Assembly (NCBI GenBank): GCA_964654285.1
Contig: CAZZJC010000030.1
Span: 1 to 64,000, forward strand
Source of the DNA: BJHQ01 sp964654285
Lineage (GTDB): Bacteria > Planctomycetota > UBA11346
DNA: 64,000 bases
Direction: 5' to 3'
Shown: positions 8,838 to 20,016 of the stretch, one piece after another
Layout of the letters: the number at the start of each line of letters is the position of its first letter
Numbering within the stretch: position 1 is the stretch's first letter
Notes under the pieces: model-generated
What the model was told of the DNA's origin: nothing
The model's input: the letters and a program-made list of their open reading frames with translations, nothing else
The model's database searches: none
Position numbers and translations under genes: made by a program

Positions 8838-9942
8838 TCAGCAGCGATCCCGGCGCGCGGCCGTTGTGGATCAGGACCTGGATCGCCTTGATGTCGCCCA
8901 GGTTGTCGATCCTGCCGGTCTTCGCGTAGTTGTTGGCCTTGCAGCCGTAGATCGCGGCCCGCAGGTCGAAGCGGACCGGGACGAAGGTCTGGCCCGGCGC
9001 GACATCCACCGGGGCTGACTCGTAGAAATCCCAGCTCGAACCGGTCTTGAAGGCGACCCCGAGCTTGATCGGCTGCTTTTCCTGGTTCAGGACGTGGAAT
9101 TCCAGGACCGAGTCCGAGGTCAGGGCCCAGCTCACCCGGCGTTCGAGGGCGGCCTTGAACTGTTCGCCACCCGCGTAATCGATCTTGAGCACCTCGCGCT
9201 GGGCCTGGCCGTCGCGGATGCGTACGACCTCGGTCTTCGACGGGTTGCTCCACTTCGGGTTGTCGGCCTCCCAGCCCCGGATCTCGAAGCCGGGTTGCGA
9301 GACCGGCACCTTGAGCGGTCCCGGACCGGCGGCGGTCGTCGCGGCGACGCTGGCGGGATCGAGGCCGCCGGTCCGCGCCTCGTAGTCGGCGAGGGTCTGC
9401 TGCAGGAGCTTGAGGCGCGCCAGCGGCGCCGGATCCGTGCCGCCCTTGTCGCGGTATTCCACGTAGTACGGGATCGCCTCGCGCGGGCCCTTCGCGCGGT
9501 CGTTGCGTTCGATCGCGTCCGCCAGCTGCGCCAGCCCGGCCAGGTCGAGGGTGCCGTCCTCGTGCAGCTGCTTGAGCAGCCGCACCGCATCGCCGAAGCG
9601 CTTGTTCGCGAGGTACCAGCGCGCCAGGCCCAGGCAGGCGGCGAGATCCTTGGGGTTGTCGCGCACGAACGCCTCGCGCGATTTCAGGCTGGCGTGGATC
9701 TCCTTCACCCGCTGGCGGGCGATGGTGAACACCCCTTTGCCGGTGCTGATGCGGACCTCGTTGCGCTGCTCGTCGATCTCGGCGTTGCCGACGATGCGGT
9801 GCTCGTTGTCGAGCACGACGAGGTCGAGTTCGAGCGCCGGCTCATCCGCCGCTGCCGGCGGGGCGGCCGATGCGGTGGCGGCGTGCAGGCTGCCTCCGCA
9901 GCAGGCGAGTCCGGTCAGGAACGGGACGAGGAGGAGGCGCAC
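8800..9942 (-). CDS. Secreted protein with TPR-like middle and carbohydrate-binding-like C-terminal domain, function unknown
   Basis: A 380-residue exported protein with an N-terminal signal sequence ending near LACCGGSLHA; the Cys pair could allow lipidation, but the lipobox is not canonical. Residues 40-85 form a small beta-rich domain (NEHRIVGNAEIDEQRN then KGVFTIARQRVKEI). Residues 88-185 look helical and repeat-like (CLGLARWYLANKRFGDAVRLLKQL), similar to TPR. The C-terminal 150 residues, beginning near PGFEIRGWEADNPKWS, look like a beta-sandwich of the carbohydrate-binding or discoidin type. The first two parts resemble the protein at 29982-31049. It sits 25 bases after a Ser/Thr kinase gene on the same strand and may be co-transcribed. 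Confidence 0.7.
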   Translation of the reverse strand: MRLLLVPFLTGLACCGGSLHAATASAAPPAAADEPALELDLVVLDNEHRIVGNAEIDEQRNEVRISTGKGVFTIARQRVKEIHASLKSREAFVRDNPKDLAACLGLARWYLANKRFGDAVRLLKQLHEDGTLDLAGLAQLADAIERNDRAKGPREAIPYYVEYRDKGGTDPAPLARLKLLQQTLADYEARTGGLDPASVAATTAAGPGPLKVPVSQPGFEIRGWEADNPKWSNPSKTEVVRIRDGQAQREVLKIDYAGGEQFKAALERRVSWALTSDSVLEFHVLNQEKQPIKLGVAFKTGSSWDFYESAPVDVAPGQTFVPVRFDLRAAIYGCKANNYAKTGRIDNLGDIKAIQVLIHNGRAPGSLLISGMGFRRPEGL

Positions 9943-9967
9943 GCCGGCAATCTACGGCGGATTCGCG

Positions 9968-11794
<1,827 letters not shown>

Positions 11795-11875
11795 GGGGGA
11801 TTGTACCCCGTTGCTGACCAGGACGCAAAAGGCGGGGGGATGCGTGTCGGCGGTCGGATGGTACACCACCCCACG

Positions 11876-12910
11876 ATGCTCGTTCTCGCCTCAGCCGACC
11901 TGCCGGGTACCGGCGGCACCTGCGCCCCGCACCAGCGCCGCTGCACGGAAATGCTCCGCGACAAGCCGGGCGGCGAGGGCCATTGGTGGCTCCAGGTCGC
12001 CTGCGACCGCCTGCCCAACGCGCAGGTGCGGGCCGCGATCGCCCGCGCCGCGCACTGCCCGGTCGAGGACGTCTCCGACGCCGGCAGCCGCGACCGCCAC
12101 GCGCCCTGCCTGCGCTGGCTCAGCGTGCCCGACGGGCCGGTCGAGCACCCGAACCAGCTCAAGCTCGCCGGCGCCTACGGGAAGATGAAGGTGATGCAGG
12201 TCCAGCCGGCCAACCGCCCGGTTTCGCCCGACGACATCGTGCGCCTGAAATGGGAGATCTTCATCCACGAACCGCCCGCCGGGGCCTACGACCGCGCGCG
12301 CGCGGTGATGGACCGCCTGCGCCGGGGCGGCCTGCCCAACTACTTCGATCCGCATGGATTCGGTCGCGCCGGCGAGCTCGCGCGCTGGGGCCTGATGCTG
12401 CTCAGCGGTGCCCGCCTGCCCGAGGCCGCGCGCCGGGCGGATGCGCACCGATTGCGCCGCGCGGCCCAGGAATGGCTGTTCAACCGCTGGCTCGCCGACC
12501 GCGTCGCGGCAGGACTGCTCGGCCGCTGCGTCCTCGGCGACCACATCGCCGGCGCCGACGGCCGCATCCGGACGGTGGAGGACGCGGAACTCTGGCAGCG
12601 CCGTCTGGACAGTTTCGGCGCCCAGGTCTTCGGGCCGCTGTTCGGCCAGGGCTGCCCGCCGGCCTCCGCCGCCGCCGCTGCGGCGGAAGCGTCGGTCCTG
12701 GCAGGAGAGAACCTGGTGGCTGACGCGCTTGGCGGTCTGCGCGGCGGCCTGCGCCCGGCCCGGGTGCAACCCCAGGCGGTGATGGTCGATGTCGAGCGCA
12801 GCGGCGCGGTGACGGTGCGCCTGGAACTGCCGCCTGAGACGCGTATCGGGGTGCTGCTTGCGGAAGTCGTGAAGACGGATCACCCTGAACCAGGAACCGA
12901 CGATGACTGA
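11876..12910 (+). CDS. truD: tRNA pseudouridine synthase D (TruD)
   Basis: TruD converts U13 of certain tRNAs to pseudouridine. The 344-residue length matches the E. coli enzyme (349). The catalytic-Asp region appears as AGSRDRHAP near residue 80 (family form GxKDxxAxT, so Lys is replaced by Arg and Thr by Pro), followed by LSVP. The second conserved region appears as GLPNYFDPHGFGR near residue 155 (family form NYFGxQRFG). A GNQF-like motif is not obvious, so this is a divergent member. Two in-frame ATGs exist 6 and 12 codons upstream. The stop overlaps the fmt start by 8 bases. Confidence 0.75.
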   Translation: MLVLASADLPGTGGTCAPHQRRCTEMLRDKPGGEGHWWLQVACDRLPNAQVRAAIARAAHCPVEDVSDAGSRDRHAPCLRWLSVPDGPVEHPNQLKLAGAYGKMKVMQVQPANRPVSPDDIVRLKWEIFIHEPPAGAYDRARAVMDRLRRGGLPNYFDPHGFGRAGELARWGLMLLSGARLPEAARRADAHRLRRAAQEWLFNRWLADRVAAGLLGRCVLGDHIAGADGRIRTVEDAELWQRRLDSFGAQVFGPLFGQGCPPASAAAAAAEASVLAGENLVADALGGLRGGLRPARVQPQAVMVDVERSGAVTVRLELPPETRIGVLLAEVVKTDHPEPGTDDD

Positions 12911-13859
12911 ACTCCAGACCGCATTCCTGGGCACGCCCGATATTGCGGTGCCGGCCTTGCGCATCCTCGCCAGGCGGACCCGGGTCCGGGTGGTGATCAC
13001 CCAGCCCGACCGGCCGGCCGGTCGGGGCAACAAGCTCCAGGCCCCGGCCGTGAAGGTCGCGGCGGAACAGCTCGGCCTGCCGGTGTGGCAGCCTGAACGC
13101 CTGCGCGACCACGTGGCCGATGCGCGCCTGGCCGGACTCGATCTCTTCATCGTCATGGCCTTCGGCGAGATCTTCCCCAAGGCGGTGCTCGATCTGCCGC
13201 GCCTGGGCTGCGTCAACCTGCATGCCTCGCTGCTGCCGCGCTGGCGCGGTGCGAGCCCGCTCCAGGCCGCGATCCGCGCCGGCGACACCCAGAGCGGGGT
13301 CACCGTGATGCGCCTGGCGGTCGGCGTCGATGCCGGTCCGGTCTTCAACCGCGAGATCGTGCCGATCGGCCCGCGCACCCGCCTGCCTGAGCTGCACGAT
13401 GCCATCGCCGAGGCCGCCGCGCGGGCGCTCGATGCCTACCTCGATCTCGATGAGGCCACCGTCCCCAACCTGCAGGACGAGTTCGAGGCCACCCATTGCC
13501 GCAAGCTGACGACCGCGGACGGGCAGCTCGATTTCAGCCATAGCGGGGTGGAACTCGACCGCTGGGTGCGCGCCTACACGCCGTCGCCCGGCTGCTGGAC
13601 CCTCGCCGCCATGCCCGATCGCGAACACCACATGCGCCTGCGCATCCACGACCTGGAACCGCGCCCGGCTGTGAAAAACCTTGCGATTGGCGCTGTCTCT
13701 GTCAGCGGTGGCGAACTCCTGGTTGGTTGCGGCGATGGCGCGGTGGCCGTGCTGCGCCTGCAGGCCCCGGATCGCGCGGTGATGGACGCGGCGGCCTTCC
13801 TGAACGGGAACCCGGCACCGACCCGCTTCGCCTCGCCGCCGGCGGCGACGGCGTGCTGA
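12903..13859 (+). CDS. fmt: Methionyl-tRNA formyltransferase
   Basis: Fmt formylates initiator Met-tRNA using 10-formyltetrahydrofolate. The 318-residue length is typical. The opening FLGTPDIAVPAL, the folate-binding VNLHASLLPRWRGASPLQ near residues 105-120 (SLLP and RGA are diagnostic), and the Asn-His-Asp catalytic pattern all fit. The C-terminal tRNA-binding domain (from about residue 205, CRKLTTADGQLDF) is present. def, which often precedes fmt, is absent; here fmt is coupled to truD by an 8-base overlap. Confidence 0.95.
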   Translation: MTELQTAFLGTPDIAVPALRILARRTRVRVVITQPDRPAGRGNKLQAPAVKVAAEQLGLPVWQPERLRDHVADARLAGLDLFIVMAFGEIFPKAVLDLPRLGCVNLHASLLPRWRGASPLQAAIRAGDTQSGVTVMRLAVGVDAGPVFNREIVPIGPRTRLPELHDAIAEAAARALDAYLDLDEATVPNLQDEFEATHCRKLTTADGQLDFSHSGVELDRWVRAYTPSPGCWTLAAMPDREHHMRLRIHDLEPRPAVKNLAIGAVSVSGGELLVGCGDGAVAVLRLQAPDRAVMDAAAFLNGNPAPTRFASPPAATAC

Positions 13860-13873
13860 AGGATTCCTGACGG

Positions 13874-13971
13874 CGAGCGGGGCGCTGCCCCAGCCCTGCG
13901 GGCATAATAGGGGCATCGCCCCGCTGTGCTCTTTGCTGCAGGGGCTTCGCCGGCTTCGCCCCCGCACCCCC
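13874..13971. repeat. Intergenic GC-rich hairpin repeats between fmt and hflX
   Basis: Between the two convergent genes are three short palindromes (GGGGCGCTGCCCC, GGGGCATCGCCCC, and a longer GGGGCTTCG...CGCCCC). They belong to the same family as those at 1846-1935 and 38087-38440. The hairpins could terminate transcription from both sides, but no run of T follows, so this is only a possibility. Confidence 0.75.
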
Positions 13972-13976
13972 GGATC

Positions 13977-15284
13977 CTAGACGAACTCGATGGCCGGGTT
14001 CTCGCGCAGCTGCGCGGCCAGGTTGTCGTCGGCGGTGATGGTGAGTTCGCCGTGGGTCTCGTCCCAGCGTTCGCTGAGCACGGCGGCCTTGCGGCGGATG
14101 AAGGCGGCGATGGCGCCGTCGGCCACCGGGACGCGCAGTTTGATGGTGCGGACGCGCGCGAGCACGGCGGATTCCAGGCTGGTGCGCAGGTGATCCAGGC
14201 CGTCGCCGGTGATCGCGCTGACCGCCACCGACGGGCCGCAATGCTTGCGGAACGATCCCAGAAGCGTGCGCGAGTGCGGCCGGTCGGTCTTGTTGAAGAC
14301 GTTGATGCGCGGCACCTCGGCGGCGCCGATCTGGGTCAGGACCTCCTCGACCGAGGCGACCTGTTCCGCCATCACCGGGCTGGCGGCGTCGATGACGTGC
14401 AGGAGCAGATCCGCCTCGCGCACCTCGGCCAGGGTGGCATGGAAGCTGGCGATCAGGGTCGGCGGCAGGTTGCGGATGAAGCCGACGGTGTCGGACAGGA
14501 CGACATCGACGGATCGGCCGACGCCTTCGAGGAACAGGCGGTGGCTGCGGGTGTCGAGGGTCGCGAACAGGCGGTCCTCGGCGAGCACCCCGGCGCGGGT
14601 GAGCGCGTTCATCAGCGTGCTCTTGCCCGCGTTGGTGTAGCCGACCAGGCAGATGTTGAAGCAGTTCGCGCGCTTCTGCACCTTCCGATCGGTGCGCTCG
14701 CTGATCTCGTCGAGTTCGCGCTTCAGGGTCAGGATGCGCTTGCGGACCAGGCGGCGGTCCATCTCGATCTGCTTTTCGCCCGTGCCGGTCAGGCCGCCCG
14801 AGGTTCCCCCCAGGCTGCCGCTGAACGACTGGCGGTCGAGATGGCTCCACAGGCGCTTGAGCCGGGTCTTGGTGTATTCCATGCGCGCGAGTTCGACCGC
14901 GAGGGTCGCCTGGTGCGTGCGCGCGTTGCGGGCGAAGATGTCGATGATCAGCTCGTCGTAGTCGATGACCTTGACCCCGACGCCTTCCTCCAGGTTGCGC
15001 TGCTGGCTCGGCGACAGCGACACGTCGAAGGCGACCTCCTGCGCCCCGTGCGCGACGGCCAGCTCGGCCAGTTCCTTGATCTTGCCCGAGCCGATGTAGG
15101 TGGCGGCGTGCGGCCGTTGCAGGTGCTGGCGCAGCACGTTCTGGACGCTGCGACCGCCGGTGTCGAGGAGCGAGCGCATCTCCTCTTCGCGCTGGGCCTC
15201 CTGGTCGCGTTCCTGCGGATGGACGGTCAGGACGAGGATGACGGGGATGACATCCGAAAGCGTGGCATGGGACTTGGGCTTCAT
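13977..15284 (-). CDS. hflX: GTPase HflX
   Basis: HflX is a ribosome-binding GTPase that splits stalled or heat-damaged 70S ribosomes. The 435-residue protein has the N-terminal HflX domain (with AATYIGSGKIKEL and VIDYDELIIDIFARNARTHQ), a coiled middle (LVRKRILTLKRELDEI), and the G domain: GYTNAGKST (G1), DTVGF (G3), NKTD (G4). The start at 15284 (MKPKSHATL) was chosen from family length; the frame stays open far upstream, antisense to the next gene. It is divergent from the LptD-like gene and faces fmt. Confidence 0.95.
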   Translation of the reverse strand: MKPKSHATLSDVIPVILVLTVHPQERDQEAQREEEMRSLLDTGGRSVQNVLRQHLQRPHAATYIGSGKIKELAELAVAHGAQEVAFDVSLSPSQQRNLEEGVGVKVIDYDELIIDIFARNARTHQATLAVELARMEYTKTRLKRLWSHLDRQSFSGSLGGTSGGLTGTGEKQIEMDRRLVRKRILTLKRELDEISERTDRKVQKRANCFNICLVGYTNAGKSTLMNALTRAGVLAEDRLFATLDTRSHRLFLEGVGRSVDVVLSDTVGFIRNLPPTLIASFHATLAEVREADLLLHVIDAASPVMAEQVASVEEVLTQIGAAEVPRINVFNKTDRPHSRTLLGSFRKHCGPSVAVSAITGDGLDHLRTSLESAVLARVRTIKLRVPVADGAIAAFIRRKAAVLSERWDETHGELTITADDNLAAQLRENPAIEFV

Positions 15285-15461
15285 GCCTGGGCGTCGATGT
15301 CGCGGCGGATGGTTCGCATGGGTTCTGCGATCCTGTACTCGGGAAACCAGGCGAGCACAAGCGCCCGGCGGTGATCCGTGCCCCGCCGTCAGGTCCGCCG
15401 CGGCTGCGCGCGCCGGCAGACGCTTCCCAATGCGCTCCGTCGCCGCAGCATTCCGCCTCCC

Positions 15462-17987
15462 GTGACCTGGCTCCATCCACGCGTCTGTGCCAGCCTGCTC
15501 GCCCTCGCTGCCGCCACGGCGGGCGAGTCGCCGGTGACCTTCGACGGCCCCAACCCGCACACCGATCCGCGCGACGGTGCCGTGGTGCTTCTGCAAGGCG
15601 GCGTCGTGCGCTGGAAAGACCTGCGCATCGTCGCCGATGCCGTGCGCTACCTGCCGCCCTCCACCGGCAGCCACTCCGGCGGCGATCTCTACGCCACGGG
15701 ATCGATCCTGGTCACCCAGCCGGGCCTGCGCCTCGAATGCGAGCGTCTCGGCCTGCACACCGTCGCCGAGACCGGCAAGGCCTGGAAGGTGAAGGTGCTG
15801 GTCGAACCCGAGGCCGTGACCGCAGGCAAGCCGGGCGCGGCCAAGCCCGCGACGACCTCTGACGCGGTGACCGGCAACCGCCTGCACATCGCGCCCAAGG
15901 CCGAGACCGACGGCCTGCGTCCGGCCGCCGACCGCAGCCTGCGCATCGAGGCCGAGACCGCCGACTTCGCCCGCGACCGCATCGTCCTGCACGACTGCAC
16001 CGCCGATTTCGGGCACGGATCCGTGCTCGGGATGATCATCCCGCGCATCACGATCTGGCTGCAGGAAGAGGATCATGGTCGCGATTTCGCCCCGCGCGAG
16101 AAGGCGCTGCAGGCCGAGATCAAGGCGATCCAGGCGCGCATCGCGACGGAGCGGAGGCGGGTCGCCGCCGCCGATGCCCGACCCGCGCCCGGCGCGGCGG
16201 AAGAGCTCGCGCGATTGCAGGCGGAGCTGGATGGGAAGGTCTCGGCCCTGGAGAAACTGCAGCGGGAATACTTCTTCGAGCCCGGCCGGAGCGGTTTCCG
16301 CCGCTACGTCGCGGCGATCTCGGCGACGTCCCCGGTCACCACCTTCGCCGAGATTCCGATCTTCTGGCTGCCCTACGTCTACCGCGATTTCCGCTACTGG
16401 TGGCCCTGGTCGCAGGCGGCGGCGGGAACCAGCCAGCGCCAAGGCACCTGGATCCGCTACTGGGCCGGCAGCGATCTGCCGACCTACGCAGGCTGGAAGA
16501 CCCGCATCGCCGTGCGCGGCGACAACAACACGTTCTCGGGCCCCGGCTATGGCGCCTACGGCCGCTGGTTCCACGACCGTTTCGGCAAGGGCCAGGCTGA
16601 ATGGTTCGAAATGCCGCGCGAGGTCGTGACCAGCACCAGCGGCGACGGCCGCGATGGCATCGCCACCCGCCACGCCCGCGCGGTGACGGTCGATCATCAG
16701 GTCCAGTTTCCCGGCGGCGCGCTCGCGCTGCAATGGGACCAGCTGCCCGCCGGCGATCCGCGCGCACCCGGCGACACGACTCCGCCGGATGAGCGTTTCC
16801 GCGCGGATTACATGCGGAAGAACCTGAATGAGCGTCCGTTGGCGCGCAAGGGTGCGACCGCGTCGTATGGCACCAGCCTGGGCACGGTGGTGGTCGACGC
16901 CGAGCGCAATCCCTATCCCGACCGGCCGGACACCGAACGCTGGCTCGGGGTGCAGATGTCGGCCCCGCGCACGACCCTGGTCGGTCCGGTGCGGTTGGAA
17001 GCCGACGGTTGGATGGAAAGCCTGCACCGCGACCTGGAAGGCAGCCGCGCCGACCGCCTGTCCTATCGAACCGGTCTCGCCGCCACGAAATGGCTGGGCG
17101 GCATCGCGCTGGATATCGACGGCGGGGTGCGCGGGGTGAATTACTACAACGGCGTGCTGCGCGGCAGCGACCGCCCCAATGTGGAGGAGCGCCACGTCGC
17201 CTATGGCGATGCCGGCGTGTCGCTGCGCATGGAAGGCGATTTCGGCGAGGCCGGCCGGCCGCTCACCAACACCATCACGCCCACCGTCGGCGTGCAGGTG
17301 CTCGGCGCCGGTCGCGGCGATCCGCTGCCCGGCTACGGATTCGGCGATTCCCGCGACACCCTGGACGAGGACCGCCGCTATCTGGTGACCGGGGCGAGCA
17401 CCAGCCTGGCCACTTCGCGCCAGCTGTTCAGCGCCAGCGCCACCGCGCGCTGGGGCCTGCGCAGGGAGGACCGCCGCTGGACCGATGGTTCCGGCACCGA
17501 GCAGTACGGCCGGGGCGCCCTGGCCGACCTCTCCCTGTTCGCCGATGGCGCACCGCTCAAGGATGTCGTGGTGGCGTTGTCGGCCCTCTACGACCATCGT
17601 CCGCGCGAATGGCAGAACTTCGACGGATCCGCCCGGTGGATGGTGCATGAACGCGTGGTGCTGCGCTGGCGTGGATCGATGATCCCGGTCGCCATCGACG
17701 GTTCCCGGCAATGGAGCCAGGAACCCGGCCTGACCCTGGTCGGCAACCGCTACCGCGTCGACGCGCATCTGACCATCCGCCCCAACGGCGCGCCTCTGGA
17801 CAGCTGGTACGTCGGCGCCAGCCGGCGCATGGCGGAAGGTGATGCCATGGCCACCTATCAGGTCATCCGCGATCCCGGGGCCAGGAAGGCGGACCACCGT
17901 TTCGGCCTCGGCTTCAGCCTCGGCGGCGGACCGGCCGATGATCCGACCGCCGAGCTGCCGTCCCCCCATTCCTGGACCATGTACTGA
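15462..17987 (+). CDS. lptD: LptD/OstA-like outer-membrane beta-barrel protein
   Basis: A large (841 residues from this GTG) exported protein with a signal sequence ending near AATAGES. The N-terminal 160 residues are beta-rich like the OstA/LptA jellyroll. A charged helical, probably coiled-coil, stretch follows at about residues 200-265 (EKALQAEIKAIQARIATERRRVAAAD). Then comes FAEIPIFWLPYVYRDFRY, the LptD-like junction (IPxFxLPY) leading into a long alternating beta-barrel region. LptD inserts LPS into the outer membrane. The helical insert is not usual. The ATG at 15378 would add a 28-residue Arg-rich tail before the signal peptide, so the GTG at 15462 is preferred. The gene is 2 bases from the next one. 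Confidence 0.7.
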   Translation: MTWLHPRVCASLLALAAATAGESPVTFDGPNPHTDPRDGAVVLLQGGVVRWKDLRIVADAVRYLPPSTGSHSGGDLYATGSILVTQPGLRLECERLGLHTVAETGKAWKVKVLVEPEAVTAGKPGAAKPATTSDAVTGNRLHIAPKAETDGLRPAADRSLRIEAETADFARDRIVLHDCTADFGHGSVLGMIIPRITIWLQEEDHGRDFAPREKALQAEIKAIQARIATERRRVAAADARPAPGAAEELARLQAELDGKVSALEKLQREYFFEPGRSGFRRYVAAISATSPVTTFAEIPIFWLPYVYRDFRYWWPWSQAAAGTSQRQGTWIRYWAGSDLPTYAGWKTRIAVRGDNNTFSGPGYGAYGRWFHDRFGKGQAEWFEMPREVVTSTSGDGRDGIATRHARAVTVDHQVQFPGGALALQWDQLPAGDPRAPGDTTPPDERFRADYMRKNLNERPLARKGATASYGTSLGTVVVDAERNPYPDRPDTERWLGVQMSAPRTTLVGPVRLEADGWMESLHRDLEGSRADRLSYRTGLAATKWLGGIALDIDGGVRGVNYYNGVLRGSDRPNVEERHVAYGDAGVSLRMEGDFGEAGRPLTNTITPTVGVQVLGAGRGDPLPGYGFGDSRDTLDEDRRYLVTGASTSLATSRQLFSASATARWGLRREDRRWTDGSGTEQYGRGALADLSLFADGAPLKDVVVALSALYDHRPREWQNFDGSARWMVHERVVLRWRGSMIPVAIDGSRQWSQEPGLTLVGNRYRVDAHLTIRPNGAPLDSWYVGASRRMAEGDAMATYQVIRDPGARKADHRFGLGFSLGGGPADDPTAELPSPHSWTMY

Positions 17988-17989
17988 CC

Positions 17990-18886
17990 ATGGCCGGGAA
18001 CCTCCTGCGTCTTGCGATCATCGCCGGCTGGATGGTCCTGCTCGGCCTCCAGTTCCGCGCCCATGCCCTGCCGGCGCTCGGTCTCGCCGCGACCGATGCC
18101 GATCTGCGCCCGGTCTTCAAGGCGCAGCTCGGCCGCACCCTGCGCTACGACCTCAGCCAGGCCGGCAACCGCATCGGCGGCGCGACGCTCGCCTTCGCCG
18201 CGCATGAGACGGGATTCCGCCAGAACCTCGATCTGCGCCTCGATCCCGGAGGTCCGCTCGCGCCCGTCCTCGGCCACCTCGCCACCGTGCTGACCCAGGA
18301 CGACGCGCCGACCCGCGTGGCGTTCAACCTGGCGGCCGAGATCCGCTTCGACGACCGCCTGCGCCCGGTCGGCGGCGACATCGTGGGCAACCTCGGCCGG
18401 TTGCAGGTCCAGGCCGACGCGGTGCTCGACCATCGCGGCCTGGTCGGGGGCTATCGGATGGGAACGGCCGAACGCGTTCCGTTCAGCGTGGCCTCCGTCT
18501 CGGCCGAGGGCATCGCCAGCATCGATCTCGCCCCGTGCCTGCCGCCCGGCCTCGAACCCGGGCGCACGGTCGCCAGCCAGGTGCTGGGGTTCAACGGAAC
18601 CGGTCTGACGCGTCGGACCCAGATCCTGCGTCCGATCCAGCGCGAAACCATGGTCACCAAGGCCGGCAGGCTGGACCTGCTGCGGGTCGACATCGAATCG
18701 GACCAGCGTTCCGTCGGCACCGCCTGGTGCGATGGCACCGGCACGATCTACCGCCTGGAGCAGGTCGACGGGACGCTGGTCGCCGACCTCATCGAACTGC
18801 GCGATGCCAGCGGGGTGGTCTGGCCGCCGAAGCCGGCGACGGCAGCCGCAGCGGTGAAGCCGGCCACCCAATCGGTGCTGCCATGA
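17990..18886 (+). CDS. Exported protein of unknown function (weak DUF3108-like resemblance)
   Basis: A 298-residue protein with a signal peptide or anchor helix (residues 4-24) and a beta-rich body. The phrase LRYDLSQAGNRIGGATLAF near residue 50 resembles the opening of DUF3108 envelope proteins, but the similarity is weak. No enzyme motif was seen. It starts 2 bases after the LptD-like gene, and its stop overlaps the start of the squalene/phytoene synthase (ATGA). The three genes therefore form one operon, which suggests an envelope role. Confidence 0.7.
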   Translation: MAGNLLRLAIIAGWMVLLGLQFRAHALPALGLAATDADLRPVFKAQLGRTLRYDLSQAGNRIGGATLAFAAHETGFRQNLDLRLDPGGPLAPVLGHLATVLTQDDAPTRVAFNLAAEIRFDDRLRPVGGDIVGNLGRLQVQADAVLDHRGLVGGYRMGTAERVPFSVASVSAEGIASIDLAPCLPPGLEPGRTVASQVLGFNGTGLTRRTQILRPIQRETMVTKAGRLDLLRVDIESDQRSVGTAWCDGTGTIYRLEQVDGTLVADLIELRDASGVVWPPKPATAAAAVKPATQSVLP

Positions 18887-19962
18887 GCAGACGCAGACCC
18901 GTGACCCCGCCCGAGCCCGTGCCGGGCCAGGAGCATGCCTACTGCCGCGGCATGCTGCCGCAGGTCTCGCGCACCTTCGCCGCCTGCATCCGCCTGCTGC
19001 CGCCCCGGCTGGAGCACGCGGTGCTGGTCGCCTATCTGCTCTGCCGCATCGCGGATACGTGCGAGGACACCGCCGACCTGCCGTTGGAGCGCAAGCATGC
19101 GCTGCTCGCCCGGTTCCGCTCCTGCCTGGACGAGTCCGGCCCCGACGCCGCGCCGTTGCGCGAGACCTTCTCGGCCCTGCGCGCCGGCGGCCCGGCGCGC
19201 ATCCCGGACGAGCACCTGGCCGAGCACGCCGACACGACCTTGTCCGAGTACCGCCGCCTGCCCGCCGCCGCGCGCGCCGCCATCCGGCCCTGGGTGCAGG
19301 AGATGTGCGACGGCATGGCCGCGTTCGCGACCATGCAGGAGCAGTGCGCGCCCGGCCGCCTGATCGCCCTCGAAGACGAGGCCGCGCTCGACCGCTACTG
19401 CTGGTACGTCGCCGGCACCGTCGGCCACCTGCTCACCGATCTCTTCGCCTGGCATCACCCGCGCATGACCAAGGCGAGCCGGCGGCGGCTCGACACCCTG
19501 GCGACCAGCTTCGGCCTCGGCCTGCAGCTGACCAACATCATCAAGGACGTGGCCGACGACCGCCAGCGCGGCTGGAGCTTCGTCCCGCGCCAGCTCTGCG
19601 AGAGCGCCGGCATCGATCCGGCGGCGCTGCTCGACCCCGAGCGCGCCGCCGCCGCGCGCACGGTGATGGACGCGCTCGTCGCGAAGACCCGCAGCCACCT
19701 CGAAGACGCGCTCGACTACTGCTGCGTCCTGCCGCGGCCGGCCTACCGCATCCGCCTGTTCTGCCTCGCGCCGCTGTTCTTCGCCGTGCGCACCCTGGCC
19801 GTCGCCGCCCGCGATCCGCGTCTGCTGGATCCCGGCCACAAGGTCAAGATCAGCCGCGGCGAGGTCTACCGCATCCTCTGCGCCTGCCATCTCGTCGCGC
19901 CCAGCAACCACCTCATCCGCGCCTATTTCCGCCAGCTGGAGCGCAAACGCGCGCGCGACTGA
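18883..19962 (+). CDS. Squalene/phytoene synthase family protein
   Basis: This family joins two prenyl diphosphates head to head (farnesyl to squalene, or geranylgeranyl to phytoene). The 359-residue protein has the substrate-binding VSRTFAACIRLLP near residue 25, the first Asp-rich motif DTCED at about 54-58, and the second, IIKDVADDRQRG, near 220. These Asp clusters bind Mg-diphosphate, so the enzyme should be active. The sequence looks closer to squalene synthase than to phytoene synthase, with the C-terminal hydrophobic LFCLAPLFFAVRTL, but the product cannot be settled from motifs. No hopanoid cyclase is nearby. Confidence 0.85.
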   Translation: MSRRRPVTPPEPVPGQEHAYCRGMLPQVSRTFAACIRLLPPRLEHAVLVAYLLCRIADTCEDTADLPLERKHALLARFRSCLDESGPDAAPLRETFSALRAGGPARIPDEHLAEHADTTLSEYRRLPAAARAAIRPWVQEMCDGMAAFATMQEQCAPGRLIALEDEAALDRYCWYVAGTVGHLLTDLFAWHHPRMTKASRRRLDTLATSFGLGLQLTNIIKDVADDRQRGWSFVPRQLCESAGIDPAALLDPERAAAARTVMDALVAKTRSHLEDALDYCCVLPRPAYRIRLFCLAPLFFAVRTLAVAARDPRLLDPGHKVKISRGEVYRILCACHLVAPSNHLIRAYFRQLERKRARD

Positions 19963-20016
19963 GCGGGTGGAGCCGGGCGGGCGTCGCCAGGCCAGGATCC
20001 GCGGCAGCCACCCCGC

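Noticed and set aside
13977..17969. A 1330-codon minus-strand frame covering hflX and the LptD-like gene
   Set aside because: Only the HflX part has family motifs; the rest is antisense to a convincing gene and reflects GC-rich third-position bias.
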